Assembly: GCA_030522415.1 (NCBI GenBank)
Contig: CM060104.1
Location: forward strand, 16,000,229-16,064,228
Direction of reading: 5' to 3'
DNA length: 64,000 bases
Origin: Channallabes apus
Taxonomy: Eukaryota > Chordata > Actinopteri > Siluriformes > Clariidae
Program-made: the position numbers and the translations under genes
Notes under the pieces: model-generated
The model's database searches: none
Told to the model about the DNA's origin: nothing
The model's input: only the letters and a program-made list of their open reading frames with translations
In this document: positions 21,267 through 33,318 of the stretch, piece after piece
Layout: each line of letters begins with the position of its first letter
Position numbering within the stretch: the stretch's first letter is position 1

Positions 21267-24200
21267 TTCATCTCTCTCATTGAGTGCATGTGACATGAGC
21301 CTACAGGGTTAAAATTTTTATTTTATTCATCACATACACAAATGTAGACAGTATGAAGCGATTTCATGACGTACAATCGCGTTTAAGCTTTAGTGCATGT
21401 GATGTACAAGCGGGATAATGTTGTATGGAGGAGATGATGATGATGAGGCATGCTGTCTCACAGAGCAGTTACAGAGACCGGGTGATGGGACGCTGCTCAC
21501 ACGAAGGTGCTGTATTCCAGAGTGAGTTTATTCTCGTTATACCACTGCGATTTACTGTATCGACAATTCCCAAGACTTATTCATTAAACAGGTTGTATTG
21601 TAATTTCTCTGTGTATAAGTTCAGTTCAATCTATGAGGCAGGTTAATTTCTGTACCATCATGGAAACTATAAACAGTTCTTAGTTTTTTTTAGTCTTGTC
21701 GTGCTGCAGAGAAACAGAAAAGCTCCATTTCCTCAATGCTTTATTGGAGACCTTAAAGGGATATGTTTCAGAAGACTTTCTACTTACTGTATAGACTAGA
21801 GCTGTGCAATTTCATCAATTCTTGCATCAATATTTTATTTATTTTTAATATAATCATGCTTTTGTCGGTTGATTTCATTTAATCTAATTCCTTGCTCAGT
21901 TTTTGATTCAGAATCGATTTGCATAAAAAAAATTTTAAAAAGTAAACTTACAAATTTCCATCTGGAAAAAAATTCTGACTTCTAAAAGTCTGACTTTTAC
22001 CATCACAGAAAGTACTGCCACCTACTGGACTGGAGTGTGGTGCAGAAGACCGGCAGAAATACCGTCTTTTACATTTAAATGATCTGTTAGTGAATCTTTT
22101 TGCAACAGCTCTTTTAAAACCTGTAAGAAATTTCGCTATTTGAGCGAAATCAGATGATTATTTTGAAATAAGAATTGAATTGAAACAAAAATGCCCTTGT
22201 ATTAAGTCGAATCGACGAGTCCACCCATTACTAATATTAACACACAGCCTTTGAGAGGATCTGCCATGAGGTTCATGAGCCGTGTCTGTATAAATGATGA
22301 TTAACCTTCATGCCAACACTAATGTTAAAGCTGTGCTGTTAGAGAAAAGTAATCAACACTCTTTAAAACTTCAGATTTGAGGATGTAACACTGTTGAAGA
22401 CTGTACACACTCTATTGCTCCAAGTCGCCTGTACCGCGTGCGTGTTAGCTAGTCTCGGGCGTGTTAACATGAACGGAACAAGACTACTGATATTAGTGTG
22501 CAGATATGTTTACAATCCAAGTGGTTTCCCTGTAACAGTGTCCTGTGTAGTTCTCTGGATTTTCCACTGCCAGAAAGTTCTTGATAAAAACCCCTATGAC
22601 ACTCTGTGTCAACACAAACACATAGCAGGATGTTGTTAAGGACAGACTGCACAGTGCTGAAGGTGCTGAATAAAAGCTGATGATGTCTGCCGCACTCTTT
22701 CATCACAGGGGAATTGTGTGTGAATAGCTTCCTGTCCTGCTGTGGAAACTTAATCATGTAGCACCACCGATGGCAGATTGCTCCAATAACATCAGCTTCT
22801 TTATACCAGATGATTTGTCACATGATTTGTTTGCTTTTGTCTCGGGGGGGAGACACGTTTTCAGCACTTGTGTATTATTTCCTCAATAGTTCCTCAAAAC
22901 GATTCCTCAATTTCTAAATGTTGTCATTTTAAGGGCCTTTCAGGGCATCAGTGTAGGTCAGCAGTCGTCCCTGAGTCACATTGGTTTTAAAGGTGCTTCT
23001 CAAATCTGGAACAATTCGGGACGGTGTGAGGAGAGAAAAAAGCAGGGCACGTCAGGTCAGTGGTGTCATGCCGTTTGTCAGAAAACGTGTGCACTTCAGC
23101 CTCGCAGTCTAGATGGTGTAACCAAAAATGGACCCAGATAACATCATCATCAAAAGCATTCTGTTATGCCTCAAGCAGTAGACGTGTCCTTCACCATGCT
23201 TTGACGGGAAACAAAGCCTGTAGTGCTGCGCTGACTGATTGAGAGTGAAATGAATCATGACAGCAAATTCATAGGCGGAAATTGCTGCCCAGCTGTAAGT
23301 ACGCTTTTACAGTGGACTCGGTAAACGCTGTTTGTGGTGTGACATTTAACACACCGCGGGATCGTGTTGTTGGTGTGCTGGTGTTCTGGGTCAGGGACAG
23401 TCATTGTAATGACAGTACAGATTTTGTAGGATACAGTACAGTAGATGCCCTATCACGATGAGAACATGGCTCTTAACACAGTGCTTCATCCACAGGAGCA
23501 GGGAATAAACTGAAAAAAGGAAACGTACATTACTGAAAGGTTATGATATTTCTCTAAAGAAAATAATACCCACCCGAAAATGCATAAACATTTAAGTTTT
23601 TATTCAGAGGAAAAGAGCGGCTGGTGAAGGAATGACTGTTTGTAGCTGCTGTAACATACAGTAAGTGATAAAAGGAACATATTTTACAGATTTTTCACAA
23701 CAACTTTTACCTACAGAACATGTAAATAGAAAAGTGAGGTATACAGGCATAAATGTGACCTATAAATAGAAACAAAAAGTAGGACTTGACATTTTATATT
23801 GTTGGGAAATTGCTGCTGTGCATGAAAATAATCCACCTCAGGGTGCATCTGCTTGAAGGAAAGAGAGATGATGTATTTGATCATCACATTATATAATGCA
23901 GAAAAACCAAAAAAGTCAGAATGCGAACGCTATACTGTGCCATTACACAAATGATTAAAAACAGGCATGAGAAATGTGTTCGTGTGAATTGTACTGTCTG
24001 TACTATTCAGTGGAATATACAGTCAGTTTATCTATCGTACTACTCGACAGTGAACTAAAATTTATATTTTAATAAAAGCATGCATTTTGTCCACAAGTCA
24101 GTTTTTGATCTGGTAGCGTAGCGGTTAGCACCAGGGCCTTGCACTCTCCGTAGTCAATTCAACCTTTGTGTCATTTTTGTTAAATTAATAATGGCACAGT

Positions 24201-25959
24201 GAAAAAAGTAATGTTTTTGTTCATCTGAGGTTCTATAGTATTTGCCCAATACAGATTTTATTTTATTTTTTATTACACAAAAACATACCTTTTGCTAATG
24301 AAAATAAATAAATAAATTGTGTCATATATCATCTTGGTTATCCTTTCAGCTTGTATTTTCCCCCCTCATGATTTGTCCTCATTCTAGGCCCAGGGGCCAA
24401 ATGAGAAGCAGAAAATATTGTAAAGGGCCGGGCCAAAAGTTTTAAATCTACTCTGGTTATTCATTTTATTTCTACGTTGAAATAAGTAAATGGCATTGTT
24501 TACAGAAGCTGGTAAGAGTATGTTATTGTTAGATAATGAGAGTGATGTTGTTTTACAAAAAACTCAATTTATTCAGTGAAATTATGCAAAACAATGGTAA
24601 GTGTGCAACATTTGTAACTTTTTTTCAGTCACATTAACAGCACAATGCTTTCTTTTTTTAACTTTTTTAACTTTCTATTAAGATACCACAATGTCATTGT
24701 ATGCCAATAATAATGTAACATAACTCAACATTTTTGTGTTTTTTTTTATTGTTCAGTGAGAGAAATTTAGCCTCTGTTGACCTTTAATAAGTGCATCAAA
24801 GCCAGGTCGAATGTTTTAGGTGGAGATGTGAAGCACATCTGTCATTTATACAAAATTTTGAAAGTAGGTTTTATTTTCTTTTGTCCATGCAACCTTTCCC
24901 AGTCACAGGCCACTCAGAATTCTAGTGCAACTGTTTGAGCCACCTCTGTGTCTTTGCAATACTGTGTGTTCGGGTTTGCATGTGTGTTAACTAATTCATT
25001 GTGTGCTGCTTTTTGTCTGCTACTCTTCTATCCTCACACATAATCAATACTATAATCAGCAGCTCACAGCCTGCCATAGAAACAGCTCTGTTATGCCTTT
25101 TGCGGATGACTGCCAGTGTTCTTTCTGCATTTTTTCATGGAACTTTTGTTTAATGTAAAGTCAGCTTGAGTAATGGAGTGGATTTCATCAGATGCCTCAT
25201 CGTTCGCTTTGGCTGCACGGAAATGAAAATAAATATAACTGCCTTCTCCTGAAGATGGTTTCCATTTTTCCCCATTGGTTTGCTTTAGTTTAAAGGTTTA
25301 ACATCATTTCTTTTTCTCAAGTAATCAGACACACACAGAGATTTCAAAAACAGACCTTTTAGTTAATATACAAAACAGCAACAAACCCCAGTGCTGTAAA
25401 AGCCACAGTGTCAGCAATGTGACTGCATCGATCTCACTTCAGCCTCAAAGTTAATTGTACAGAAGCGTTCTTCACTGAGGTTTAAATTCGCTCTGGTTTA
25501 CAGGCAACAGAATAACTGTAGCTCAGGATGTGCCACACTGGGACATGTTTCTAATAAAAAGACAAGGCTGTATGTCTAAATATAATTACATCTTGAAAAC
25601 CTCCAGGCCTACTGTAGTAGGAAGATCTTGCTCACTGATAAGTTACAGTGCATTACAGCTTTGGTTTCCTCTTTGTAAAGAGCATGTGATTTTAAAATGT
25701 TAAAATTAAGCGCGAGTTAAAACGTGGCAAGCCAGTCTTCTTGTTGGTGCTGGTTCCCATCACCATCACTTACTGTAAAAGTCTGACTCGTTCAAAAATC
25801 AGTTTGTTCCACAGAGTCACAGAGTGGTCACCTCCTACTGTAGATCATAGCTGGTTCTGCATGGAGATAAAAATGGCACTATTCAACAACTTACTTTGCT
25901 TGCAGTTGGATCTGATCATAAATGTGTTACAGTATTAACGCCTGTCTTTGTCTTTTCAG

Positions 25960-26001
25960 AAAATGCTGGAGACAGCAGCGATACCAAAGACCACTAAATA
26001 A
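25960..26001 (+). CDS. ANO10: ANO10 terminal coding exon
   Basis: The acceptor is TCTTTTCAG. Joined in phase 0 to the exon ending at 18277, it reads KMLETAAIPKTTK and stops with TAA at 25999-26001. The hydrophilic tail just after EALKKK agrees in position with the short, poorly conserved C-terminus of ANO10 proteins. The residues themselves are not conserved enough to prove the exon, so the splice site, frame and tail length are the main evidence. An AATAAA at 26010-26015 lies too close to the stop to be the likely poly(A) signal; another is at 26599-26604. Confidence 0.72.
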   Translation, partial: KMLETAAIPKTTK

Positions 26002-26214
26002 CAAGGAGCAATAAAGAGAATGACTGTGGCAAAGCTACTGATTCAGATCTGAAACTCCCTCAGGTGTTTACATACAGTGTATCCAGTCAAGCATTACGTA
26101 TCACCTCCCATGAATATGCACTCCTGACGAAGGTCCTCGCGAACACCGCTGACATCCAGCGCAAGCTGCAACTTACTCACTGCATGTTAGCTAGAGCAGT
26201 ACTTTCTTAAACCT

Positions 26215-26400
26215 AAACCCCCATCCTGGTGGACCACCGCCCTGCACACTGTGATGTTGTCCCTGCTCCACCACACCTAAATTAAGAAAAGACTGTTAAT
26301 TAACTGATTAGTTAAATCAGGGAGCTGAGAAAACACTCAAATGTACAGGGCAGTGCTCCTCCAGGACCGGCGTGGGGAACCACTGAGCTACAGCAACCTC
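26215..26400. repeat. Imperfect inverted-repeat MITE
   Basis: The left part CCTGGTGGACCACCGCCCTG and the right part CAGGGCAGTGCTCCTCCAGG are imperfect inverted copies around an AT-rich centre (TTAATTAACTGATTAGTTAA). GGCGTGGGGAACCACTGAGC at the right end is a phrase common in fish interspersed repeats. The target duplication is unclear. Confidence 0.5.
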
Positions 26401-26642
26401 TGTTTGAGCTTTTAGTTATTATTTGAATTGTTTTTTTGAGATTTTCAACTCCATAAAGCCATGAAATATGTACTGACTGCTAAAAGTAATATTGGTATCT
26501 GGAATTTGGTTATAAAGTTTGAGATGTTGTGTTGTTTTTTATTGTATTGTACGCTGGCCGAGAAGTGCAAACCAAAATAACAAAACCAAATACAACATAA
26601 TAAATCAGAAAACACAACGACCTATCCAGAAACAAAATACCA

Positions 26643-26956
26643 AATGAGAAAACACAATTCACTCAAACCGGAAAAGGTAGGTATAGTTCGCACATTAGAT
26701 TCTTATTGCTGATTGGATGAGACATCTGTCACTCAAGACATACAAGAAGTACTATCAAGTGAAGTCAGAATAATTTTTAAAGCCCATTTAACACATCTTA
26801 GTTGAGCAAATGCTGTATAACCCTAAAAAGTACTTTTTATTTAAGGATTCATTTCAGTATTTTAGGATTATACAGCATTTGGTCTAAGAATTTAATTAGC
26901 AAACTACTGGTCTACCTTTTCCGGTTTGACTAAATTGTCATTGTGTTTTCTCATTT
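26643..26956. repeat. Two-level foldback (inverted-repeat) element
   Basis: The outer arms 26643-26680 and 26912-26956 pair along almost their full length (ATGAGAAAACACAAT and TCAAACCGGAAAAGGTAG on the left, their complements on the right), with a small extra loop in the right arm. Inside, 26807-26829 and 26862-26882 form a second pair (CAAATGCTGTATAA and TTATACAGCATTTG). It contains no open frame and is probably a foldback MITE. Confidence 0.7.
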
Positions 26957-27289
26957 GTTATTCCCTTCTCGTAGTATTGAGAATGAGTTGCACTTTACTA
27001 GTGTAATCGGGTTGCTAATGAAAAATGGTTGAGCACTTGTGCCTGGGCCACTAAAAGATTTATACTGTACAATCATAACTCTTATTGGAAAATATACGAG
27101 ACTCCAAAAACACACACATGGCACATCTTTGGCCACCATCAGCATTTTCTTCTGAATCTCTCTGAGAATGCAACTTTAGATCAAGTTCAGCACAGGTCTG
27201 TTGTCAGTTATCTGTATTCCTCATGTTTCTAACCTCAAGGCTACAGGACATTGAAGAAAGTAACCACATGTGAACAGACGCTAAATCTA

Positions 27290-27838
27290 CACTACCGTTC
27301 AAAAGTTTTAGATCACTTTATAACTCCATGATGGTTCCTGATTATTATTTCTTTCTACATTGTAAAGGAATGCTGAAGGCGTTTAAAAAATGCATGAATC
27401 TCCTTTGAACAGTTGATATTGAGATGTTTCTGCTACTTCTGCTCTGTAAAGACTTCATAACGCCTCTAATCTGAGGTGCTGTTAATTGGTCATTTTTCAG
27501 GCTGATAACTCTAAATGAACTTCTCGTCTGCAGCAGAGGTAGGTTTTGGTCTCGCCCTCCTGGGATGGCCTTCATGAGAGACAGTTTCATTATGGTGCTT
27601 GACGGATTTTGCAAATGCACTTGACAATACTGTTCTTGCAAAAACTATTACAGAATGGCTGACCTCTGTGTCTTAAAATAACAACTAACTGTTGTTTTTG
27701 TTGTTGTTACGTAATTACCTAATTCCATATGTGTTATTTTATAGTTTTGAAATCCCCAGTATTGTAGAATGTAGAAACTAAATCACTCAACAAAAACAAA
27801 GAAATTTGCAAGTGTTCTAAAACTTTTGAACGGTAGTG
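27290..27838 (-). mobile_element. Short Tc1-type element with TA duplication (549 bp)
   Basis: The ends CACTACCGTTCAAAAGTTTT and AAAACTTTTGAACGGTAGTG are inverted repeats, each bordered by TA. The reverse strand has a 98-codon open stretch containing SFRVISLKNDQLTAPQIRGV and SSRNISISTVQRRF, a Tc1-like second helix-turn-helix, but no catalytic domain. It is a deletion derivative that could move only with help in trans. Confidence 0.85.
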
Positions 27839-30217
27839 TACATTTGAACCTGTACAGGATAATATTGAAAGATATTCGTTTATGACCTGACTAAACCTGG
27901 GGGACTCTTGCGATGGTCAGGTCCAGTAAATCGTGACCCAGGCATACTGTAAGTAGCTTTAAAATGTATGCAACAGGGTAAAGGTTTTGTTTTTTCCTGG
28001 CAATATGAGCATTTATTCTCTCTCTCTTCCACACACATGCCTGTTCAACCAAAGACTGAGCTGTGCCTTTAATTGCTATTATATCAGATACTCGTTTTGC
28101 TGATAATGTGCGCAGTGTACTTGAAACCAAGTTCAGCTGAAAATAAATACCTGAACTATTATTACATCTAATTGTTTTACTGTGTCCATCGCCTGCCGCT
28201 TGTACAAGTGATTCGAAGTTGTTACAAGTTTATACACTCGCTATCCACTTCAGTATACGTCCATGAAACCTGCCAGTCATGTTGCAGCAGCGACAGACAA
28301 AACAACGTCAAGAGCTACCGATAGTGTTCACATCAAACATCAAAAGTGACATGCTGGTTACTGATCGGGGTTCAGTATTACACGGGAACTGGACAGTTTC
28401 TCGGCCGCTAACTGTGGAATGTCCAGCGATTCTTGTTCTTGTCTGACAGGAGGGGAACATGATGTGGTTTTCTGCTGCTGTAAACCATCCACCTCAAGCT
28501 TTGATGACGTGTTGAGATGCTTATTTTTTTTTTTACTCCCTATGGTTTTAGAGGGACAATTAGAGTTTGTCAGCTTGAACTAGTCTAGCCGTTCTCCTCA
28601 GACACCTTTTAAGTATTTAAAGTGTCAACATATTTCCATCCACAGAACTGCTACTCACTGGATGTTTTTTTTTTTTTTGTTTGTTCTGCTTTTCGTTTAA
28701 CTTCCGAAGCCTGTTTGTTGTGTGAAATCCCCAGAGGATTCTGAAACACTTCAACCATCCAAACCGTTGTGGCAGTAACAACCGTGTCACAGTAACAACC
28801 GTGTCACAGTGAGACACAGAGGTCATTTACCCCCATTATGATGTGTGACATGAGCATTACCTGAAGCTCCTGGGCGGTTTGATTTATTAATTGCATGAAT
28901 ATGCAGGTGTTCCTGTAAAAGTAGAAGGTTAAAGTTAAACTGTTTCTCTATAATCCATTTACATACAGGAGGTGCTCTGTCTATTTCACAACTTCTTACC
29001 TGTGGCAGGTAATTTATGTTTTTTTTAACCGGACTGTCTTTTTGACGTCTGTGCATGCTCAGTAAAGTTTTCATACTCACTTAGGCGAGTCCTGCAGCAT
29101 GTAGAATCATTATGTCTGAAGCAGCAAATGTCCTGAAGCCCTGCTTGAGCGCTGCGGGCAGGGTGACACACACACACACCATGTGAAACAGTGTGAAAGA
29201 GCATCAGAAAGTGCACGGCAGTGTTAAGTAGGGCAGAACTCATCCCCTCCTTCTGGCATTTACTCACACTGTGTGGGAACACAGACGAGGTGGAACACAC
29301 TGCATCCATGTGTCTAAGTCTCTGATGGCCTTGGAAGGCACGAGGATACTCAAGAAATCTGGCAGCACACACACATGTTGGTAGTAAATCAGTATAGGAA
29401 ACCTTTCAACAGCAGCGTTTTGCGGGCTGCCAAATCATGTCATGTTTCACTTCTCTCTCTCTGCACTGCCTGTGCCAGGGCTGAACTCGCAGCAGGAGCG
29501 CCGGGCAAAGTGGCGACTCGGTTTAAGCTTTAGTGAGCGTAAAACCTTCACGGGACACTTTTATATACAAAATCTTAAAAGCTGAAAATTAGCTGCTACA
29601 CCTGACTGCAAACATCTGGAGAATAAAATGACAAAGAACTGTAATGCAGCAACAGCAAAAAATAAAAATAAAGACTGCTATGTAACATATGCTATGATAT
29701 TAGACATGAACTAATAAAAATGCATTTCTACCTTTCTAACATTATCTTACTGCTTTTATGCCCGAGCCTAATCTTTACACCTGATTCTTTAACATCCCAC
29801 TATAGTGATGTCTATGGATTGCTCCTGCATGTTTATAGGAGAAAAACCCAGTTATGCACCACACAGAACCTGGACTTTAGATTATTAAACACTTCAAAGT
29901 GAAATAATTTCAATAACTTTTTCACAATGATCAGAGACAGTGGTTACATATATTAATATATAAATATGAATCTGGTTTTCATGACAGCATTTCGCATAAG
30001 AATCGTTCAGACTTTGAGGAAAAAAATAATAATAAATGCTTACAGGCTTTTTAAAGAATCAACTTTTAAGAGCGTTCCTTTTTTATGTAAAAAAAATATA
30101 TATATAAATATAGTTAATATTTTAAACTTTTTACCTCTATATAAAATGTCTATTTTATGATGAGTGAAACCAAAAATGTAGTTTTTGCCCAGTGATATAT
30201 TTAACCCCTTATATCAC

Positions 30218-30390
30218 TTAGTCTGTGTGAAGGGTTACGGGGAGGGGGGTGGGGCTGGAGCCTATCCCAGGACACACACACACACACTACGGGCAATTTG
30301 GAAACGCCAATTAGTCTAATCTGCATGTCTTTGGACTGTGTTGAGGAAACCGGAGTACCTGGAGGAAACCCAACAGGCGCAGGCACTAAT
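30218..30390 (-). repeat. Partial type 2 SINE
   Basis: It shares GGAGCCTATCCCAG, CACTACGGGCAATTT, GGAAACGCCAATTAG and GAAACCGGAGTACC with the full copy at 9907-10283, but lacks the tRNA head and has internal deletions. Confidence 0.8.
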
Positions 30391-30814
30391 GTTTGACCAA
30401 TGATGGGAATAATACCCCAAATGTAATAAATATGTAAGTAAACACCTCAATCAGAACAGTCTGACCCAACCTGAAACGATTTCCAGCGTGAATGAGAGGA
30501 ATGTTGTAAACCTGTGGTAGGTAGATTTGATGGGTAAATATTTGCCATGTAAACACTTAATCAGATCGTTTCTCTCTCTTGTCGGAATTAATATATTCCA
30601 CCTGTATGTTGGTCCCACAAGGGAGTAACACCAGGTGAACTGATGTAAAATTCCCTCCCAGGAAAGTCATCAATTCCAGATCTGTAAACCGTGAACGAGA
30701 GACTCTTCCCCAGCTGTCTTCACTTTGACTCACTGAGTCACCGGCTGAGGTTACACACATAATAAAGCATCTAACTAATCATGGATGATATCTATCTACT
30801 GTATCTATCTACCC

Positions 30815-30862
30815 ATCTCTCTCTCTCTCTATAATATATATATATAGCGAGAGAGAGAGAGA
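30815..30862. repeat. Palindromic (TC)n-(TA)n-(GA)n microsatellite
   Basis: CTCTCTCTCTCT, then TATATATATATA, then GCGAGAGAGAGAGA forms a near-perfect hairpin of simple repeats. Confidence 0.85.
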
Positions 30863-32138
30863 TGTTTTGAAAAGAGCAGAACCACTTATGAACAAAAGAT
30901 ATTCTGATGAAATGCTTTGTGCATGTAAATACATATCTGTTCAGATTTCAATCAGATTGAACAAATATCGACTGTAGCGTTGACACACGAGCTCATGCTG
31001 CATATGCTGGGTGGGTGGGAAGAAAAAAAACACACACACACACCAAGCCAAAATTTAAAGATATTTACCACAACATTTAATTTTTTGGACATGACCATAA
31101 CTATATAAATATATAACTTGTGAAGACAAGTTTCAACAACAGAACATTTAATCATTTTTGCTTTTCTTCACTGCCGTTTTCCTTTATTTATTTATTTATT
31201 TTATTTTTTAGTACACAATTTTGGTCCAGAAATATTTTGCGGCAGTTCTCTTTCCTTTTCGACGTCCATGGATCAATCAATCATGTTGAATGTTCAACAC
31301 ATGCACGTGATCATTTTACCTGTTTACATCAGCGCAGGACAAAGTCTGAGACCGACGTTATGAATATAGCACTGTTTGCTTTTTCAACATGGCTAAATTT
31401 ACTGGAGACACTTACGACTAGTAAAGCTATATTACAGCTAGGAACCAGATTGCTGATGCGGCGGTTTTACAGAGTGCGTGCTGTATTTACATCTTTATTT
31501 ACAGACCTTATTGTTTAAAAAGGAAAAAAAAATACTCAAGATAATTCTCTTTTTTTTTTCTCGGTCAAGTGAGCCATTCTATGGCTGTACATATTATAAA
31601 ACAAACAAAAAAAACTAACAAACAAACAAAACAAAAAAACATATTTACAAATAGCTGCAACTTATAGCTTATTGCCAATGCCCTTAAAATATCTCAAGAC
31701 TCTACTTGCTCTCTCTGATTCAGCCTGGACTCTGTACAGCGTTTTTTGCACCAGGTCTTACGACGGCCTTGCTTCTTTTATTACCTGTTGCCTGAATGAG
31801 CGATCATATCCCTCAATGTATTTTAAGCTGTACGTGAGATTTAGAGCCAGGTGAAAAATCAGCACCCCTTTAACTCGAAAAACCAGCCTGATGCCTGTAT
31901 TCAACACAGCATGTTAAAACAGCAGTCCTTTAAAAAAAACAACCAAGTAAAAGAAAATCTTTTAAAAAGGTATTTACATACCCTATAGGCATCTGAGGCC
32001 AGTCTTATTTGGAGACTGGTAGTTACAGTAACTGAAGAGTTTTTACGAACTACAGACAAAGTGAGTGAGGTCAGAACAGTTGGGATCTGGAGCTCAGCAG
32101 TAGATAGGAAATTATTTCCTAGTATAAAGATACTAAAT

Positions 32139-32175
32139 ATTATTATCATTATTATTATTATTATTATTATTATTA
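32139..32175. repeat. (ATT)n microsatellite
   Basis: ATT trinucleotides with one interruption. The Ile-rich frame across it is an artefact. Confidence 0.9.
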
Positions 32176-33318
32176 ATCAGAACCTCTTCACAGAAATAAA
32201 CCACCTGGTTAAACTCAAACTGGAGAACAGAGCTAAACCTTGCCAATATGATGAGCATCGATGTCTCTGTGTGTCCTGTACGGTTGTCCTACCAGGACGC
32301 TCTTCATTATCTGATTATTGGCATGTAGGATTAAAAATAGCTGCTGATTGCACACGGAAAACTTACATCATCACAGAGATCTGTTTCCTGTCTTAATTTA
32401 CTGTATCTAAACCTTGAGGTTATGTTGAATACGTGGCTTATTATTATTTTTATTTATTTTATTTTATACCAGAAAAGTGGATTTGGTTAACTAATGAAAT
32501 TAAAATCTATGGTAACATTTTTAATTCTCAGGATAAAAAGCCGACACCGTTTTGAGGGAAATGTTAAACTATGAATTGATGTTATTAGCCGTCTGCAGGG
32601 AGCTCAAATAACACGGTTTATTAAAACCTGCATAGGAAAACTTCACTGTGTAATTCGATCAAGAGCTGAGGAATTATAAATTGGTCAATTTGTTTAAGAC
32701 ATCAGAAAAGGCCGACGATCGGATACTAGATTCCCTCAGATTTCTCACTGAAAGGTTTGAACTCGGAGTGTGATTGTAGCACTGTTTACACGTAAAGTTT
32801 TTAAGTGCTCATACGACCTACGGCTACTCTGTCACACTTTTGGTCATATTTATTTCTCTTTATTAAATATTAAATTTTATCATTAAATAAAAAATCTACA
32901 GTCCTGTTTGATTTGACTGGCCAAAACCAAACCATGTAAACCATCTTAAGAGCTGATCAGTTCAGGAGATGTTAAAGGAGAGAAAAAAAAAGGCAAAAGA
33001 AATGTTTGCAAAGAAAAAGTTGGTTGGTTGGTTGGGGTGGGGGGTCTTTACCAATGGGATGGGAAGAAAACATAAAACAGTAAGGGAGACTAAAAAAAGG
33101 ACACAATCTCAGACAAGAGGTGGTAATAAGGAGGCTAGCAGTGTGCACCTCATAACCAAAAAAAAAAAAAAGGAAATAAATAAGTTTGAAAGAATGATTA
33201 AGACGACAGAAGGTTGGGAAAGATCACACAAAGCTACAGGAGTTGTCAAATCATTATTATGCTACAAATGCAGCGATAGGAGCAAATCGACTATGAGGTC
33301 TGGTCATGTGATCCACCA

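Larger units (their letters stand above)
18278..25959 (+). other. ANO10: ANO10 7.7 kb last intron
   Basis: Apart from the possible microexon at 18946, it contains microsatellites, a weak SINE-head-like piece near 24112-24160 (GTAGCGTAGCGGTTAGCACC) and AT-rich unique sequence. A segment at 21797-22230 that begins GAGCTGTGCAATTTCATC and has scattered TCGATT motifs may be a decayed hAT MITE. I see no other gene. Confidence 0.8.
213..26001 (+). other. ANO10: ANO10 (TMEM16K) gene, 3' part, eight coding exons
   Basis: Anoctamin-10 is a multi-pass endoplasmic-reticulum membrane protein of the TMEM16 family, described as a calcium-dependent lipid scramblase; human loss causes a recessive cerebellar ataxia. 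The exons here join in frame to about 342 residues, roughly the C-terminal half. They read the ANO10 signatures [42 protein letters not shown] and [10 protein letters not shown]. Family calcium-site acidic residues are kept in FDDYLE and in [12 protein letters not shown]. Several hydrophobic segments match the anoctamin membrane core. Introns are short up to 5757, then 12.4 kb and 7.7 kb. The 5' exons and promoter lie left of the window. Identity rests on remembered family sequence; no search was run. Confidence 0.95.
26002..33318. other. ANO10-SNRK convergent intergenic region
   Basis: The two genes end tail to tail 7.3 kb apart, so this stretch holds both 3' UTRs. Candidate poly(A) signals are AATAAA at 26599-26604 for ANO10 and reverse-strand AATAAA at 32849-32854 and 32859-32864 for SNRK; none can be proven from sequence. 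It contains inverted-repeat elements, a Tc1-type MITE, a partial SINE and microsatellites. In 28140-30200 and 31060-33318 I see no gene. Confidence 0.7.

Noticed and set aside
24388..24870. Possible old hAT or other DNA-transposon remnant (GGGCCAAATGAG ... GGGCCGGGCC)
   Set aside because: No paired ends, target duplication or readable transposase; too weak to annotate.
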